51,569 nucleotides of DNA from Actinomycetes bacterium (GTDB lineage: Bacteria > Actinomycetota > CALGFH01): contig DASYUT010000267.1 in NCBI GenBank assembly GCA_036000965.1, forward strand, positions 1 to 51,569. The letters run 5' to 3'. Shown piece after piece: positions 1 through 8,148 of this stretch. A program made the translations under genes and the position numbers. The notes under the pieces are model-generated. The model searched no databases, had not been told where the DNA came from, and was given only the letters and a program-made list of their open reading frames with translations. Numbering within the stretch: position 1 is the stretch's first letter; the number at the start of each line of letters is the position of its first letter.

Positions 1-34
1 AAAGGTTGCGGCCGGACCGGCCGATAACGCTAGC

Positions 35-1666
35 GTGATCCCGAAATCGATGCGCGTGTTCCTTGCCGCCGAGGCGGTGTTCACCCTCGGCTACTTCCTG
101 TTGCCGCCGTCGCCGCCCAAGGCGGCCTGCTACACGGCGGCTGGCATGTCGTCTGTTGTCGCCGTGGTCGTCGGTGTCCGCATCTACCGGCCCCGCCAGC
201 CGCTGGCCTGGCACCTGCTGGCGGCCGGTCTGTTCATGTTCAGCGCCGGGGACACGATCAACAACGGCTACGAGTGGGTGCTGCGGACCGAGGCGCCGTT
301 CCCGTCGGTGGCCGACCCCGTCTACCTGGCCTTCTTCCCGCTGCTGGCGGCCGGTCTGCTGCTGCTGATCCGGGCCCGGACCCCGGGCCGCGACCGCACC
401 AGCCTGATCGACGCGGTCATCATCGCCACCGGTGTCGGCCTGCTGACGTGGGTCTTCCTGATGGTCCCCTACGTCAGGGCGCCCGACCTGACCCTGCTGC
501 AGCGGCTGGTCTCGATCGGCTACCCGCTTGAGGACGTCCTGCTGCTGGCGGTGGCGGTGCGCCTGTGGCGTGCCGGCACCCAGAGCACCACCGCCTTCCG
601 GTTGCTCACCGCCGGCCTGGCGGCCCTGCTGATCGGGGACACCGTGTACGGGCTGAGCCAGCTCACGGTCGGCTGGGTCCCCGGCGGCGCCCTTGACCTC
701 ATCTGGATCGTCTTCTACGCCGGGCTGGGCGCAGCCGCCCTGCACCCGTCGATGCGGTCGCTGTCGGAGCCTACCCCGCCGGCGCCGCCGCGGCTGACCG
801 GCAGCCGGCGTGCGCTGCTCACGGCCGCCACGCTCATGGCCCCGGCGATGCTGGTGATCCAGTCCGCCCGCCATCAGCCACTGGACGTCGGCGTCAACGC
901 GGCCGGCTCGGTCGTGCTGTTCGTCCTGCTGACCGCGCGCATGACCGCGCTGGCGGGCCAGGCCGCCGACCAGGCAGCCCGCCAGCAGGAGCGCGAGCGG
1001 GCAGTGGGCAGGATCCTCACCGCCACCCAGCAGGAGCGCCAGCGGCTGGCTGCCGAGCTCCACGACGGGCCGGTGCAAGAGCTCACCGCCATGAGCTACG
1101 GGCTGGAGCGGGTCGGTCGACGGCTCCAGACCCAGAACCTCGACGTCGCGAGCGAGCTGCTCAGCCAGCAGCAGGAGGCGCTGGCCACCGTGACCCGCAC
1201 CCTGCGCCACCTGCTGGCCGAGCTGCGCCCACCCGCCCTCGACCAGCACGGCCTGGCCGGCGCCCTCAAGCTCCACGGGGACAGCTTCGCGCGGCAGAGC
1301 AAGGTCAACGTCAACGTCGACGCCCACGTCGACGAGCGCCCGGCGCCGGAGGTGGAGACCATCGTGTACCGGGTGGTGCAGGAGGCCTTGACCAATGTGG
1401 CCAAGCACGCCCAAGCCAGCAACGTCTGGGTCCGCCTGGCCGCCAACCAGCACACCGTGGACCTCACGGTCCGTGACGACGGGATCGGCTTCGACCCCGC
1501 GACGGCGGCGCAGCTGCTCGAAGACGGCCACTACGGCCTGGCCGGCATGCGGGAACGGGTGGAGCTCGGCGCCGGGCGCTTGGAGCTCGACTCCCAGCCC
1601 GGGCAGGGGACCTGCATCCACGTCGCGCTGGCCCCGCAGTTCACCTCTTCCGTCCTGGAGCCCTGA
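35..1666 (+). CDS. Membrane sensor histidine kinase, NarL/LiaS-type (HisKA_3)
   Basis: The N-terminal half (to about residue 310) is a series of hydrophobic membrane segments, followed by a coiled linker rich in Gln/Arg/Glu. The dimerization box has AAELHDGPVQEL with the phospho-accepting His at residue 343, typical of HisKA_3 kinases. The ATPase domain follows, with an N-box (EALTNVAKHA), a DDGIGFDP box and a GLAGMRERV box. It would autophosphorylate and pass phosphate to the receiver protein encoded 32 bases downstream. The start taken is GTG at 35; ATG at 50 is an alternative. There is no in-frame stop between base 2 and the start, so the gene could extend beyond the left edge. The signal sensed is not apparent. 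Confidence 0.9.
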   Translation: MIPKSMRVFLAAEAVFTLGYFLLPPSPPKAACYTAAGMSSVVAVVVGVRIYRPRQPLAWHLLAAGLFMFSAGDTINNGYEWVLRTEAPFPSVADPVYLAFFPLLAAGLLLLIRARTPGRDRTSLIDAVIIATGVGLLTWVFLMVPYVRAPDLTLLQRLVSIGYPLEDVLLLAVAVRLWRAGTQSTTAFRLLTAGLAALLIGDTVYGLSQLTVGWVPGGALDLIWIVFYAGLGAAALHPSMRSLSEPTPPAPPRLTGSRRALLTAATLMAPAMLVIQSARHQPLDVGVNAAGSVVLFVLLTARMTALAGQAADQAARQQERERAVGRILTATQQERQRLAAELHDGPVQELTAMSYGLERVGRRLQTQNLDVASELLSQQQEALATVTRTLRHLLAELRPPALDQHGLAGALKLHGDSFARQSKVNVNVDAHVDERPAPEVETIVYRVVQEALTNVAKHAQASNVWVRLAANQHTVDLTVRDDGIGFDPATAAQLLEDGHYGLAGMRERVELGAGRLELDSQPGQGTCIHVALAPQFTSSVLEP

Positions 1667-1698
1667 TCGCGGATGCACCATCACCCCAGGAGCCTCAC

Positions 1699-2199
1699 GT
1701 GAGCTTGAGCTTGCTGGACCGACCCGACGACACCGCGCGCGCCAGCCGCGCTGACGGCCGTGAGGCTGGCCGCCTCGGCGGCGTCCCCGCCCCGGCCACG
1801 TCGGCTGGCTGGCCGGCTGACGTGGCGCCACTGGCGTCTCGAGTGCTGGTGGTCGACGACATCTCCAGCATCCGCCGTGAGATCCGGGCCCTGCTCGAGG
1901 ACGCCGGGTTCACGGTGGTCGGGGAGGCCAGCCACGGGGCGGAAGGCGTGGTGCTGGCGCGGCGGCTCCGACCCGACGTCGTCGTGATGGACATCCGCAT
2001 GCCCATCCTCGACGGGATCGCCGCTACCGCCATCATCACCCGGGACCTTCCCGACACTCGGGTCGTCGTGATCAGCGCCTTCGACGACCAGGACCTCAAG
2101 GACACGGCCAGGGCGGCCGGAGCGAGCCGCTTCCTTTCCAAGGATGCCCCCGCAGCGGCGATCGCCGCCGCCGTCCGGCAGGTCGCCAGCGGCGGCTGA
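1699..2199 (+). CDS. Single-domain response regulator (receiver only)
   Basis: A receiver domain occupies about residues 48-166: acidic pair in VLVVDD, phospho-acceptor Asp98 in VVMDIRMP, the switch Ser in VVISAF and a conserved Lys in FLSKDAP. No DNA-binding domain follows; the protein stops at the end of the receiver, so output must be through a partner. The first ~47 residues are a low-complexity leader. The GTG start has a CAGGAG ribosome site nine bases upstream. It lies directly behind the histidine kinase gene and is its likely partner. The stop codon sits inside the first unit of a 48-bp tandem repeat, so the repeat may have cut off a former output domain, but no remnant HTH is visible downstream. 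Confidence 0.85.
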   Translation: MSLSLLDRPDDTARASRADGREAGRLGGVPAPATSAGWPADVAPLASRVLVVDDISSIRREIRALLEDAGFTVVGEASHGAEGVVLARRLRPDVVVMDIRMPILDGIAATAIITRDLPDTRVVVISAFDDQDLKDTARAAGASRFLSKDAPAAAIAAAVRQVASGG

Positions 2200-2288
2200 G
2201 TCTCCGACGGCCCGCCGCCGATGAGGTCCGGGCACCGCCGCGGCTGAGTCTCCGACGGTCCTCTGCGGATGAGGTCCGGGCACCGCTG
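2193..2288. repeat. Two-copy 48-bp tandem repeat over the regulator stop codon
   Basis: Two units beginning CGGCTGAGTCTCCGACGG at 2193 and 2241, differing at a few bases. The TGA in the first unit is the stop of the receiver gene. Confidence 0.85.
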
Positions 2289-2328
2289 CGGATGCCGCTG
2301 CGACCGGCGCGGCTCCCGGGCGCCGCCG

Positions 2329-2356
2329 CCTGGTGACCCCTGACCGGGTCACCAGG
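2329..2356. terminator. Bidirectional hairpin between convergent genes
   Basis: A perfect 11-bp stem, CCTGGTGACCC paired with GGGTCACCAGG, around a six-base loop. No T-tract on either side. It lies between the regulator and the convergent PLP enzyme gene. Part of the right arm is repeated again just downstream as an 18-bp tandem copy. Confidence 0.6.
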
Positions 2357-2366
2357 CCTGACCGGG

Positions 2367-3734
2367 TCACCAGGCCGGGGCCTGGAGCGGGAACCGCTCG
2401 GCCAGCTCGTCGAGCACGCCGAGCAGGCTGGTCACCTGCTCGTCGGTGTTGGCCGCGGTGACCTGCAGGCGGAAGCCGACCTCGTGGCGGGGCACCCCCG
2501 GGTAGAACGCCAGCGTCGCATAGATCCCCCGCTCGAACAGGAGCGCGCCCGCCGCGTCGAGGTCGTCCGGGTCGGCCAACGGCACCTCGATGATCGGGAA
2601 GCCCGAGCGGTTGAGGGTCGTGGCTCCCAGCGCGTCCAGGTGGTCGAGGACCCTGCGGGTCCTGGCGTACAGCTCCGCGCGCAGGTCGTCCCCGCGCCGG
2701 GCGTTGACCTCGAGGCCGACCAGCGCGCTGGCCAGCGAGGCAACCGGGGACGGCCCGGAGTACAGGTACGGCGGAGCGGCGATCTTCAGCAGGTCCTTCA
2801 GCTCGGTCGGGCAGGCCACGAATGCCAGCAGCGACGAGTACGCCTTGGAGAACCCGCCGGTCAGCACGACGTTGTCGTAGCTCTCGCCCAGGTGGCGCAC
2901 CACGCCGTTGCCGCGCCGCCCGTACGGGCACGGCTCGTCGCCGGCACGCTCGCCGACCACCCCGAACCCGTGGGCGTCGTCGACGTAGAGCAGGGCGTCG
3001 TAGGCGCGGGCCAGGTGGGCGAACCTGGCCAGCTCCGGGGGGTTGCCGGTCATCGAGTTGACGCCGTCCATGCAGATCAGCCGGGGCGGGGCGGGGTGCT
3101 GGCGCAGCAGCTGCTCGAGCGCGCCGGGGTCGTCGTGGGGGAAGCGGCGGATGGTCGCCCCGTGCGCGCGGGCGACCACGCAGCCGTCGTAGATCGTCTT
3201 GTGGGCCCGGGCGTCCAGGAAGATCGTGCCCGCGCTGGCCAGGACCGGGATGACCGAGGCGTGGATGTGGGTGAGCGTGGGCAGCAGCAGTGCGTCCTCG
3301 GTGCCGAGCAGGTCGCGGAGGCCGGCCTCGATCTGCTGGTACAGGATCGGGCTGCCCAGCATGCGCGACCAGCTCGGGTGGGTGCCCCACTGGTCGAGGT
3401 AGGCGGGGATGGCCTCGATCACCTCGCGGTCCAGGTCCAGCCCGAGGTAGTTGCAGGAGGCGAAGTCGGTGAGCCAGTGCTCGCCGACCCGGATGCGCCG
3501 CCCGTCGACCTCGGCGACGACGGCATCGAGCATGGGGTTGCGCGCCTTGAGGCGGGCCAGGTCGGCGCAGGCGGCCAGCCACCGGTCGAGCCAGAGGCCG
3601 GTGGTCCGGCCGTGGACGACCCTTCGGCCCCCAGGGGCGGAAGGGTCGACGGGCGGCGCATCCGGGTCGGCGGGCGGCGCATCCGGGTCGGCGGGTCGCG
3701 CGGCCTCGGGCTGCGGGAACGGAGCCGCTGCCAT
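2367..3734 (-). CDS. Alpha-oxoamine-synthase-like PLP enzyme (BioF/SPT/CqsA group)
   Basis: Fold-type I PLP enzyme. After a Pro/Asp-rich leader (to about residue 35) come the substrate-loop region (SCNYLGLDLD), the PLP-binding Asp/His motif YVDDAHGFGVVGE and the Schiff-base lysine Lys297 in TGGFSKAYSS. These match enzymes that condense an acyl-CoA with an amino acid, such as 8-amino-7-oxononanoate synthase, Gly C-acetyltransferase, serine palmitoyltransferase and the autoinducer synthase CqsA. No biotin or sphingolipid genes are nearby, so the substrate is open. The ATG start is chosen because AGGAGGT precedes it at ideal spacing. The leader PADPDAPPADPDAPPVDP comes from a 21-bp DNA repeat at about 3640-3705. 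Confidence 0.85.
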   Translation of the reverse strand: MAAAPFPQPEAARPADPDAPPADPDAPPVDPSAPGGRRVVHGRTTGLWLDRWLAACADLARLKARNPMLDAVVAEVDGRRIRVGEHWLTDFASCNYLGLDLDREVIEAIPAYLDQWGTHPSWSRMLGSPILYQQIEAGLRDLLGTEDALLLPTLTHIHASVIPVLASAGTIFLDARAHKTIYDGCVVARAHGATIRRFPHDDPGALEQLLRQHPAPPRLICMDGVNSMTGNPPELARFAHLARAYDALLYVDDAHGFGVVGERAGDEPCPYGRRGNGVVRHLGESYDNVVLTGGFSKAYSSLLAFVACPTELKDLLKIAAPPYLYSGPSPVASLASALVGLEVNARRGDDLRAELYARTRRVLDHLDALGATTLNRSGFPIIEVPLADPDDLDAAGALLFERGIYATLAFYPGVPRHEVGFRLQVTAANTDEQVTSLLGVLDELAERFPLQAPAW

Positions 3735-3890
3735 GAAACCTCCTGCCTGCTCGGCATGGCCGCCGTTGCCCACACGAATATCGCTAATCCTGACAGACGG
3801 TAGCAGATGCGCCAACTGTTCACGAACCGCGCTCGCCGCGACCAGCCCGGCCAGGTACATGGGCCCGAGCGCGCCTTCTCGGACCGGGCC

Positions 3891-3995
3891 CGTGCTCGGG
3901 CCGGTGTCGCCGTGCTCGGGCCGGTGTCACCGGGCTCGGCCGGTGCCGCGGGGCTCGGCCGGTGTCACCAGGGCTCGGGTCGGTGTCAGCGCGGC
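3891..3995. repeat. Degenerate GC-rich tandem repeat, 20-22 bp units
   Basis: About five imperfect copies of a unit like GTGCTCGGGCCGGTGTCACC. It lies between the PLP enzyme start and the end of the next small gene. No gene or clear promoter was recognised in 3735-4007 apart from this array. Confidence 0.7.
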
Positions 3996-4007
3996 TCGGT
4001 CGCGCGG

Positions 4008-4217
4008 TCAGCCGACCTGGCCGGCGAGCCAGCGCGCGAACCGCCGCGCCTCCGCCCGGTCGAGCGGGATCGGGCAGTACTGGGTGGCGACGAAGACGGT
4101 GACGGCGAGGACCGTGTCGCTGATCCACCGCGCTTGCAGCTCACGCGGCACCCCGTCGGCGCCGACCTTGGTCAAGCTGAACGAGTCGGGCGTCTCCCTG
4201 ACGAGCGGCTCCGCCAT
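4008..4217 (-). CDS. Small protein of unknown function (69 aa)
   Basis: Not recognised. The protein begins MAEPLVRETPDSFSLTKVG, has a central stretch ISDTVLAVTVFVATQYCPI and ends with an amphipathic Arg-rich helix (DRAEARRFARWLAGQV). The ATG is preceded by AGAGAGG at good spacing and codon third positions are strongly G/C, which supports a real gene. A longer reading frame upstream has low-complexity composition and is not favoured. It is transcribed toward the PLP enzyme gene across the repeat array. Confidence 0.55.
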   Translation of the reverse strand: MAEPLVRETPDSFSLTKVGADGVPRELQARWISDTVLAVTVFVATQYCPIPLDRAEARRFARWLAGQVG

Positions 4218-4371
4218 GGGTACCTCTCTTGGCGTGGGGCCCGCCGGCGAGCCGGCGGAGCGTCCTGTCCTGCCGCCAGTAGCGCAGCATGAGCCGGGCC
4301 GGGTCAAGGTGGCTGTGACGCTGTCGACTGGATGGTCGTGGCTTCCCTCCGTTGGGCGCCGCCCAGCCGTG

Positions 4372-5124
4372 ATGGCCGCCGCGGCGGTCATCGGCGCGTC
4401 CGGCCGCCCGCTGCCGCTCGGGCGCACCATCCTGGTTCAGCTCGCCTCCTCGGTGGCCAACCGGCTCGCGCCCGGCGGCATCGGGGGGGTCGCCACCAAC
4501 GTCCGCTACCTGGAACGGTCAGGCCTGCGGCGACCGGAGGCGATGGCGGCGGTGGCGCTGACCACTGCCGCCGGGTTCGTCGTCCACGCCCTGGCGCTCG
4601 CCTCCGCGGCCGCCCTCCTGAGCGATGCCGACATCCAGCCCATCCGCCTGCCGCGCCGGTGGGGCCTGCTCGTCGCCATCGTCGCTGTCACCACGCTCCT
4701 CGGGCTGGTCTTCTGGTCGCCGGTCGGCCGGCGCCTGCTGCCCCAGGCCCGGCAGGCGGCACGAAGCCTCCTCGCCGTGTTCCAGCGCCCCAGGCAGGCC
4801 ACGTTGGTGTTCGCCGGCGCCGCCGGCGTCACCGCCGGCTACGTGCTCGCCCTGTCGTTTGCCCTGCGCGCCTTCGGGGCGCACCCGCCGCTGCTCTACG
4901 TCGCCGCCGCCTACCTGGCAGGCGCAGCGATCGGGGCGGCCAGCCCCACCCCGGGCGGGCTCGGCGCGGTCGAGGCCGCGCTCGTCGCCGCGCTGACCCG
5001 TCTCGACGTACCCGGCGGCGCGGCCATTGCCGGTGTCCTGTCGTTTCGCCTCGTCACCTACTGGCTCCCGATCGTCGCGGGCGTCGCGGCCTTCCACACG
5101 CTCCGCCGCAACGGGGCCCTCTGA
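4372..5124 (+). CDS. Flippase-like membrane protein (LPG synthase TM / UPF0104), N-terminally short
   Basis: The family core is clear: SSVANRLAPGGIGGVATNVRYLERSGL early in the protein, then several hydrophobic helices, then the second conserved block GAASPTPGGLGAVEAALVAAL and a final helix before RRNG. Such integral membrane proteins are usually 300-350 residues, with two or three extra helices before the first conserved block. This copy is 251 residues and starts almost at that block, so it looks truncated at its 5' end. Upstream in-frame sequence (from about 4250) is low-complexity and does not restore helices. It may be a remnant or a compact variant; function is not established. Confidence 0.6.
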   Translation: MAAAAVIGASGRPLPLGRTILVQLASSVANRLAPGGIGGVATNVRYLERSGLRRPEAMAAVALTTAAGFVVHALALASAAALLSDADIQPIRLPRRWGLLVAIVAVTTLLGLVFWSPVGRRLLPQARQAARSLLAVFQRPRQATLVFAGAAGVTAGYVLALSFALRAFGAHPPLLYVAAAYLAGAAIGAASPTPGGLGAVEAALVAALTRLDVPGGAAIAGVLSFRLVTYWLPIVAGVAAFHTLRRNGAL

Positions 5125-5196
5125 CCCCACATGCCGTGGTCCCCCACGCCATCCCGTTGCTAGTGCCATCGCCGGAGGAAGCGGCCGGGAGACGCT

Positions 5197-5223
5197 TTTC
5201 GCCCAGATCGGATCTGGGTGAAA
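5197..5223. terminator. Hairpin in the 5125-5383 intergenic region
   Basis: A 12-bp stem, TTTCGCCCAGAT pairing with ATCTGGGTGAAA (one G-U), around a three-base loop, 73 bases after the flippase-like gene. It may end that transcript or act on the DUF1996 gene downstream. A weak promoter-like pair (TTGCTC at 5245, TTATCG at 5268) follows it. Confidence 0.45.
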
Positions 5224-5383
5224 GAGCGGCTTCGACGGCTCGGTTTGCTCTTGCCGTTATCGCCTTGTTATCGTCACGTGACCCGCTCCCCGACTCCAGC
5301 CGCCTCCCGGGTGCTGTGCCCCCACATGGCACCCGTCTACCGGTCCCCCTCCTGCATCCGGCTCCCTCCCCCAAAGGAGTTGC

Positions 5384-6544
5384 ATGATGCGAACGCTCTG
5401 GCGCGTTCTGCTTCTGTCTGTCGTCGTGCTCGGCACGCTCCTGGCGATCCCGGCCCCCTCCCAGGCCGCGTCCAGCGGGTGGCTGCTCAAGTGTGGGCTG
5501 GCCCGGTCGCTGCCAGACGACCCGATCGTCCATCCCGGCATGCGCGGGATGAGCCACCTTCACGACTTCTTCGGCAACACCTCCATCGACGCGACGTCGA
5601 CCTACCAGTCGATGCGCGCGGGCGGCACCACCTGCCCGGCGGGCGACACCGCCGGCTACTGGACGCCGGCCCTGCTCCGCAACGGCGTGAGGGTCAGCCC
5701 GGCCGGGCAGGGCGTCCGTGAGCAGGTCTACTTCCGGGCCAACAACCTCGCCGCCGGCACCCACATCGAGCCGTTCCCGCCCGACCTGCGCATGGTCGCG
5801 GGCAACTCGCGCGCCAAGAGCCCGAGCGAGAACCCCAAGCTCGGCCGCGAGATCTACTGGGGCTGCTCGGACAACTCCGGCAGCGGCAAGGCCGTCGCGC
5901 CACCGGCGTCCTGCCCGACCGGGATCGTCGCCCTGCACGTCGGGTTCCCCAACTGCTGGGACGGAGTGCTGACCCACGCGGACGACACGCCGCACCTGCG
6001 CTACCCGTCGGGCGGGAAGTGCCCGCCGGGCTTCGGGCGTGCGCTGCCGCGCCTCATCCTGCGCACCGAGTACCCCGTCGGCGCCTCCACCGGCATGACC
6101 ATGCTCTCCTCCGGCCCGACCTTCACCATCCACGCGGACTTCTGGAACACCTGGGACCAGGCCAAGCTGCAGACCCTCGTCGACACCTGCCTGAACGCCG
6201 GCAAGAGCTGCGGCACCTTCACCGGAAGCGGCGGCACCACCTCGAGCCCGACGTCCTCGAGCCCGACCTCCAGCCTCGGCGCGAGCACGGCGCTCAGCCC
6301 GAGCACGACCACGCCGCACGGTTCCATGGTCGCCGCGGCGACGTCGAGCACAGGGAGCTCGGCGTCCTCCGGGCAGGTCCTCGGGGCGACGACCTCGACA
6401 GGCTCAGGCGGCCTGCTGTTCACGAGCTCAGGCGGCCTGCCGTTCACCGGCGTGCGGACGAGCGCCCTGCTGGTGCTCGCAGTCGGCCTTCTCGGCCTTG
6501 GCGCGGCCACCCTGGTCGGGGCGCGGCGACGAGCGAAGCACTGA
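5384..6544 (+). CDS. Secreted DUF1996 protein with LPXTG cell-wall anchor
   Basis: An N-terminal signal peptide (hydrophobic run, cleavage near PSQAAS at about residue 29) is followed by a DUF1996 domain, recognisable by HPGMRGMSHLHDFFGN and conserved Cys, Trp and Tyr positions, to about residue 280. A Ser/Thr-rich spacer then leads to LPFTG, a hydrophobic helix and a basic tail (RRRAKH), a complete sortase sorting signal. The mature protein should be covalently attached to peptidoglycan. The catalytic role of DUF1996 is unknown. ATG is preceded by AAAGGAG; a second ATG follows immediately. No sortase gene is in the window. Confidence 0.85.
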   Translation: MMRTLWRVLLLSVVVLGTLLAIPAPSQAASSGWLLKCGLARSLPDDPIVHPGMRGMSHLHDFFGNTSIDATSTYQSMRAGGTTCPAGDTAGYWTPALLRNGVRVSPAGQGVREQVYFRANNLAAGTHIEPFPPDLRMVAGNSRAKSPSENPKLGREIYWGCSDNSGSGKAVAPPASCPTGIVALHVGFPNCWDGVLTHADDTPHLRYPSGGKCPPGFGRALPRLILRTEYPVGASTGMTMLSSGPTFTIHADFWNTWDQAKLQTLVDTCLNAGKSCGTFTGSGGTTSSPTSSSPTSSLGASTALSPSTTTPHGSMVAAATSSTGSSASSGQVLGATTSTGSGGLLFTSSGGLPFTGVRTSALLVLAVGLLGLGAATLVGARRRAKH

Positions 6545-6597
6545 TCGGCGACGCCCGAGGACCCTGAACCGCACGTTGCTCCGCCTGGCACGACCGG

Positions 6598-8148
6598 TCA
6601 GCTGCCCACCGGTGTCGCCGGGGGTGCCGAGTCGGGCGCGCGGCCGGCGGCCACCTCGTCGACCGCCTGGCCGAACAGGCGTAGCGCGGTGTGGCACTGC
6701 TCCTCGGTCACGACCAGCGGGGGCGACATGCGCACCGCGCTCTCGCCCGCCTCGAGCACCAGCAGGCCGCGCCGGAACGCGGCCACAGCGACCTCCTCGG
6801 CGAGCCGGGCGTCGGGGAGCTCCACCCCGATCATCAGGCCCACGCCACGCACGTCCTCGACCAGCCAGGGCAGCCGGCGGCGGATCAGGTTGAGCCCGGC
6901 CAGCAGCAGCTCCCCCTGGGCGGTGGCGTTGTCGAGCAGCCGCTCCTCGCGCAGCACCTCCAGGGTCGCCAGCCCGGCAGCACACGGCACCGGGCTGCCG
7001 CCGTAGGTGGAGCCGTGCGCCCCCGCCGACCAGCGCTCCATCAGCTCGGCGCGGGCCATGAACGCGCCCAGCGGCAGACCGGAGGCGAGCCCTTTGGCCG
7101 AGACGACCATGTCCGGCTCGACCCCCGTGTGCTCGACCGCCCACATCCGCCCGGTGCGTCCCATGCCCGACTGCACCTCGTCGGCGACGAACAGGATGCC
7201 GTGCCGGTCGCAGACCTCCTTGAGCTTCTCGAGCCACCCGGGCGGGGGGACCACGTAGCCGCCCTCCCCCTGGATCGGCTCGACGAACACCGCGGCCACC
7301 TCCGACGGGTCCACCTCGTACTTGAACACCACCTGCTCCAGGTGGTCGACGGTGGCGTTGTCGCAGGCCGGCCAGGTCAGGTTGATCGGGCAGCGGTGGC
7401 AGTAGGCATAGGGCGCGTGGATGACCCCCGGCAGCAGCGGCCCGAACCCGGCGTGGTACTTGGCCTTGGACGCGGTCAGGCTCACCGACCCGTAGGTGCG
7501 CCCGTGGAAGGCGCCCAGGAACGAGATCGCGTAGGGCCGGCCGGTCGCCGCCCGGGCCAGCTTCAACGCGCCTTCGACCGCCTCGGTGCCGGAGTTGGTC
7601 AGGAAGGTGCGCACCGGCCCCGAGATCGGGGCGGTCGCCGCCAGCGCTTCGCACATCTCGGAGTAGATCGGCAGGTAGAAGTCGCTCGCCGAGTAGTGCA
7701 GCAGCTCCCCGGCCTGCCTGCGGACCGCCTCCACCACCCGGGGATGGGCGTGCCCGGTCGAGGTCACCGCGATGCCGGCGTTGAAGTCCAGGAACAGGTT
7801 GCCGTCGACGTCCTCGACCACCGCGCCCAGGCCCCGCCTGGGCGCCATCGGGTAGGCGCGGGGCAGCGACGGGCTGGTCACCCGGGCATCGCGCTCCAGT
7901 ACCCGCCGCGCCTCCGGCCCGGGCAGCGCGGTGCGCACGTCGGGCACGGGCCGGGCCGGGTCCAGCCACGCGCCGTGGCGTGAAGCGCGCGAGGCCCCGC
8001 TGCCTGAAGCGCGCGAGCCCTCGCTGCCTGAAACGCGCGAGGCCTGGTCGGCAGGACGGGCGGCCGCTGCGGCCACGCCCCCGCCGTCGGGCCCGGACCC
8101 GCCCCCGCCGTCGGGCTTGGCCCCGGTCAGGGTCCGGGCCTCGCTCAT
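6598..8148 (-). CDS. Class III PLP aminotransferase (ornithine / 4-aminobutyrate type)
   Basis: After a low-complexity leader (to about residue 60) the class III fold is intact: TNSGTEAVEGALKLAR for cofactor phosphate, AFHGRTYGS, VFVEPIQGEGG, the Asp of VADEVQSGMGRTG and the Schiff-base lysine Lys352 in VVSAKGLASGLPLGA. A Cys-containing segment, YCHRCPINL, resembles 4-aminobutyrate/ornithine aminotransferases of the GabT group. The start ATG overlaps the stop of the upstream dehydrogenase (ATGA), so the two are translationally coupled. The likely joint role is turning ornithine or a related omega-amino acid into glutamate semialdehyde and then glutamate. The exact donor is uncertain. The leader contains a 24-bp repeat also found near 21.3 kb. 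Confidence 0.85.
   Translation of the reverse strand: MSEARTLTGAKPDGGGGSGPDGGGVAAAAARPADQASRVSGSEGSRASGSGASRASRHGAWLDPARPVPDVRTALPGPEARRVLERDARVTSPSLPRAYPMAPRRGLGAVVEDVDGNLFLDFNAGIAVTSTGHAHPRVVEAVRRQAGELLHYSASDFYLPIYSEMCEALAATAPISGPVRTFLTNSGTEAVEGALKLARAATGRPYAISFLGAFHGRTYGSVSLTASKAKYHAGFGPLLPGVIHAPYAYCHRCPINLTWPACDNATVDHLEQVVFKYEVDPSEVAAVFVEPIQGEGGYVVPPPGWLEKLKEVCDRHGILFVADEVQSGMGRTGRMWAVEHTGVEPDMVVSAKGLASGLPLGAFMARAELMERWSAGAHGSTYGGSPVPCAAGLATLEVLREERLLDNATAQGELLLAGLNLIRRRLPWLVEDVRGVGLMIGVELPDARLAEEVAVAAFRRGLLVLEAGESAVRMSPPLVVTEEQCHTALRLFGQAVDEVAAGRAPDSAPPATPVGS
7981..8044. repeat. 24-bp repeat, three copies, inside the aminotransferase gene
   Basis: Units starting TGAAGCGCGCGAG at 7981, 8005 and 8029. 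The period is a multiple of three, so it reads through and encodes a Ser/Gly/Arg-rich leader (SRVSGSEGSRASGSGASRAS). The same core with the same period occurs in inverted orientation at 21303-21345. Confidence 0.85.

Noticed and set aside
3735-3860. Longer N-terminus for the PLP enzyme using an upstream in-frame start
   Set aside because: The ATG at 3734 has an ideal AGGAGGT; upstream codons lack coding bias.
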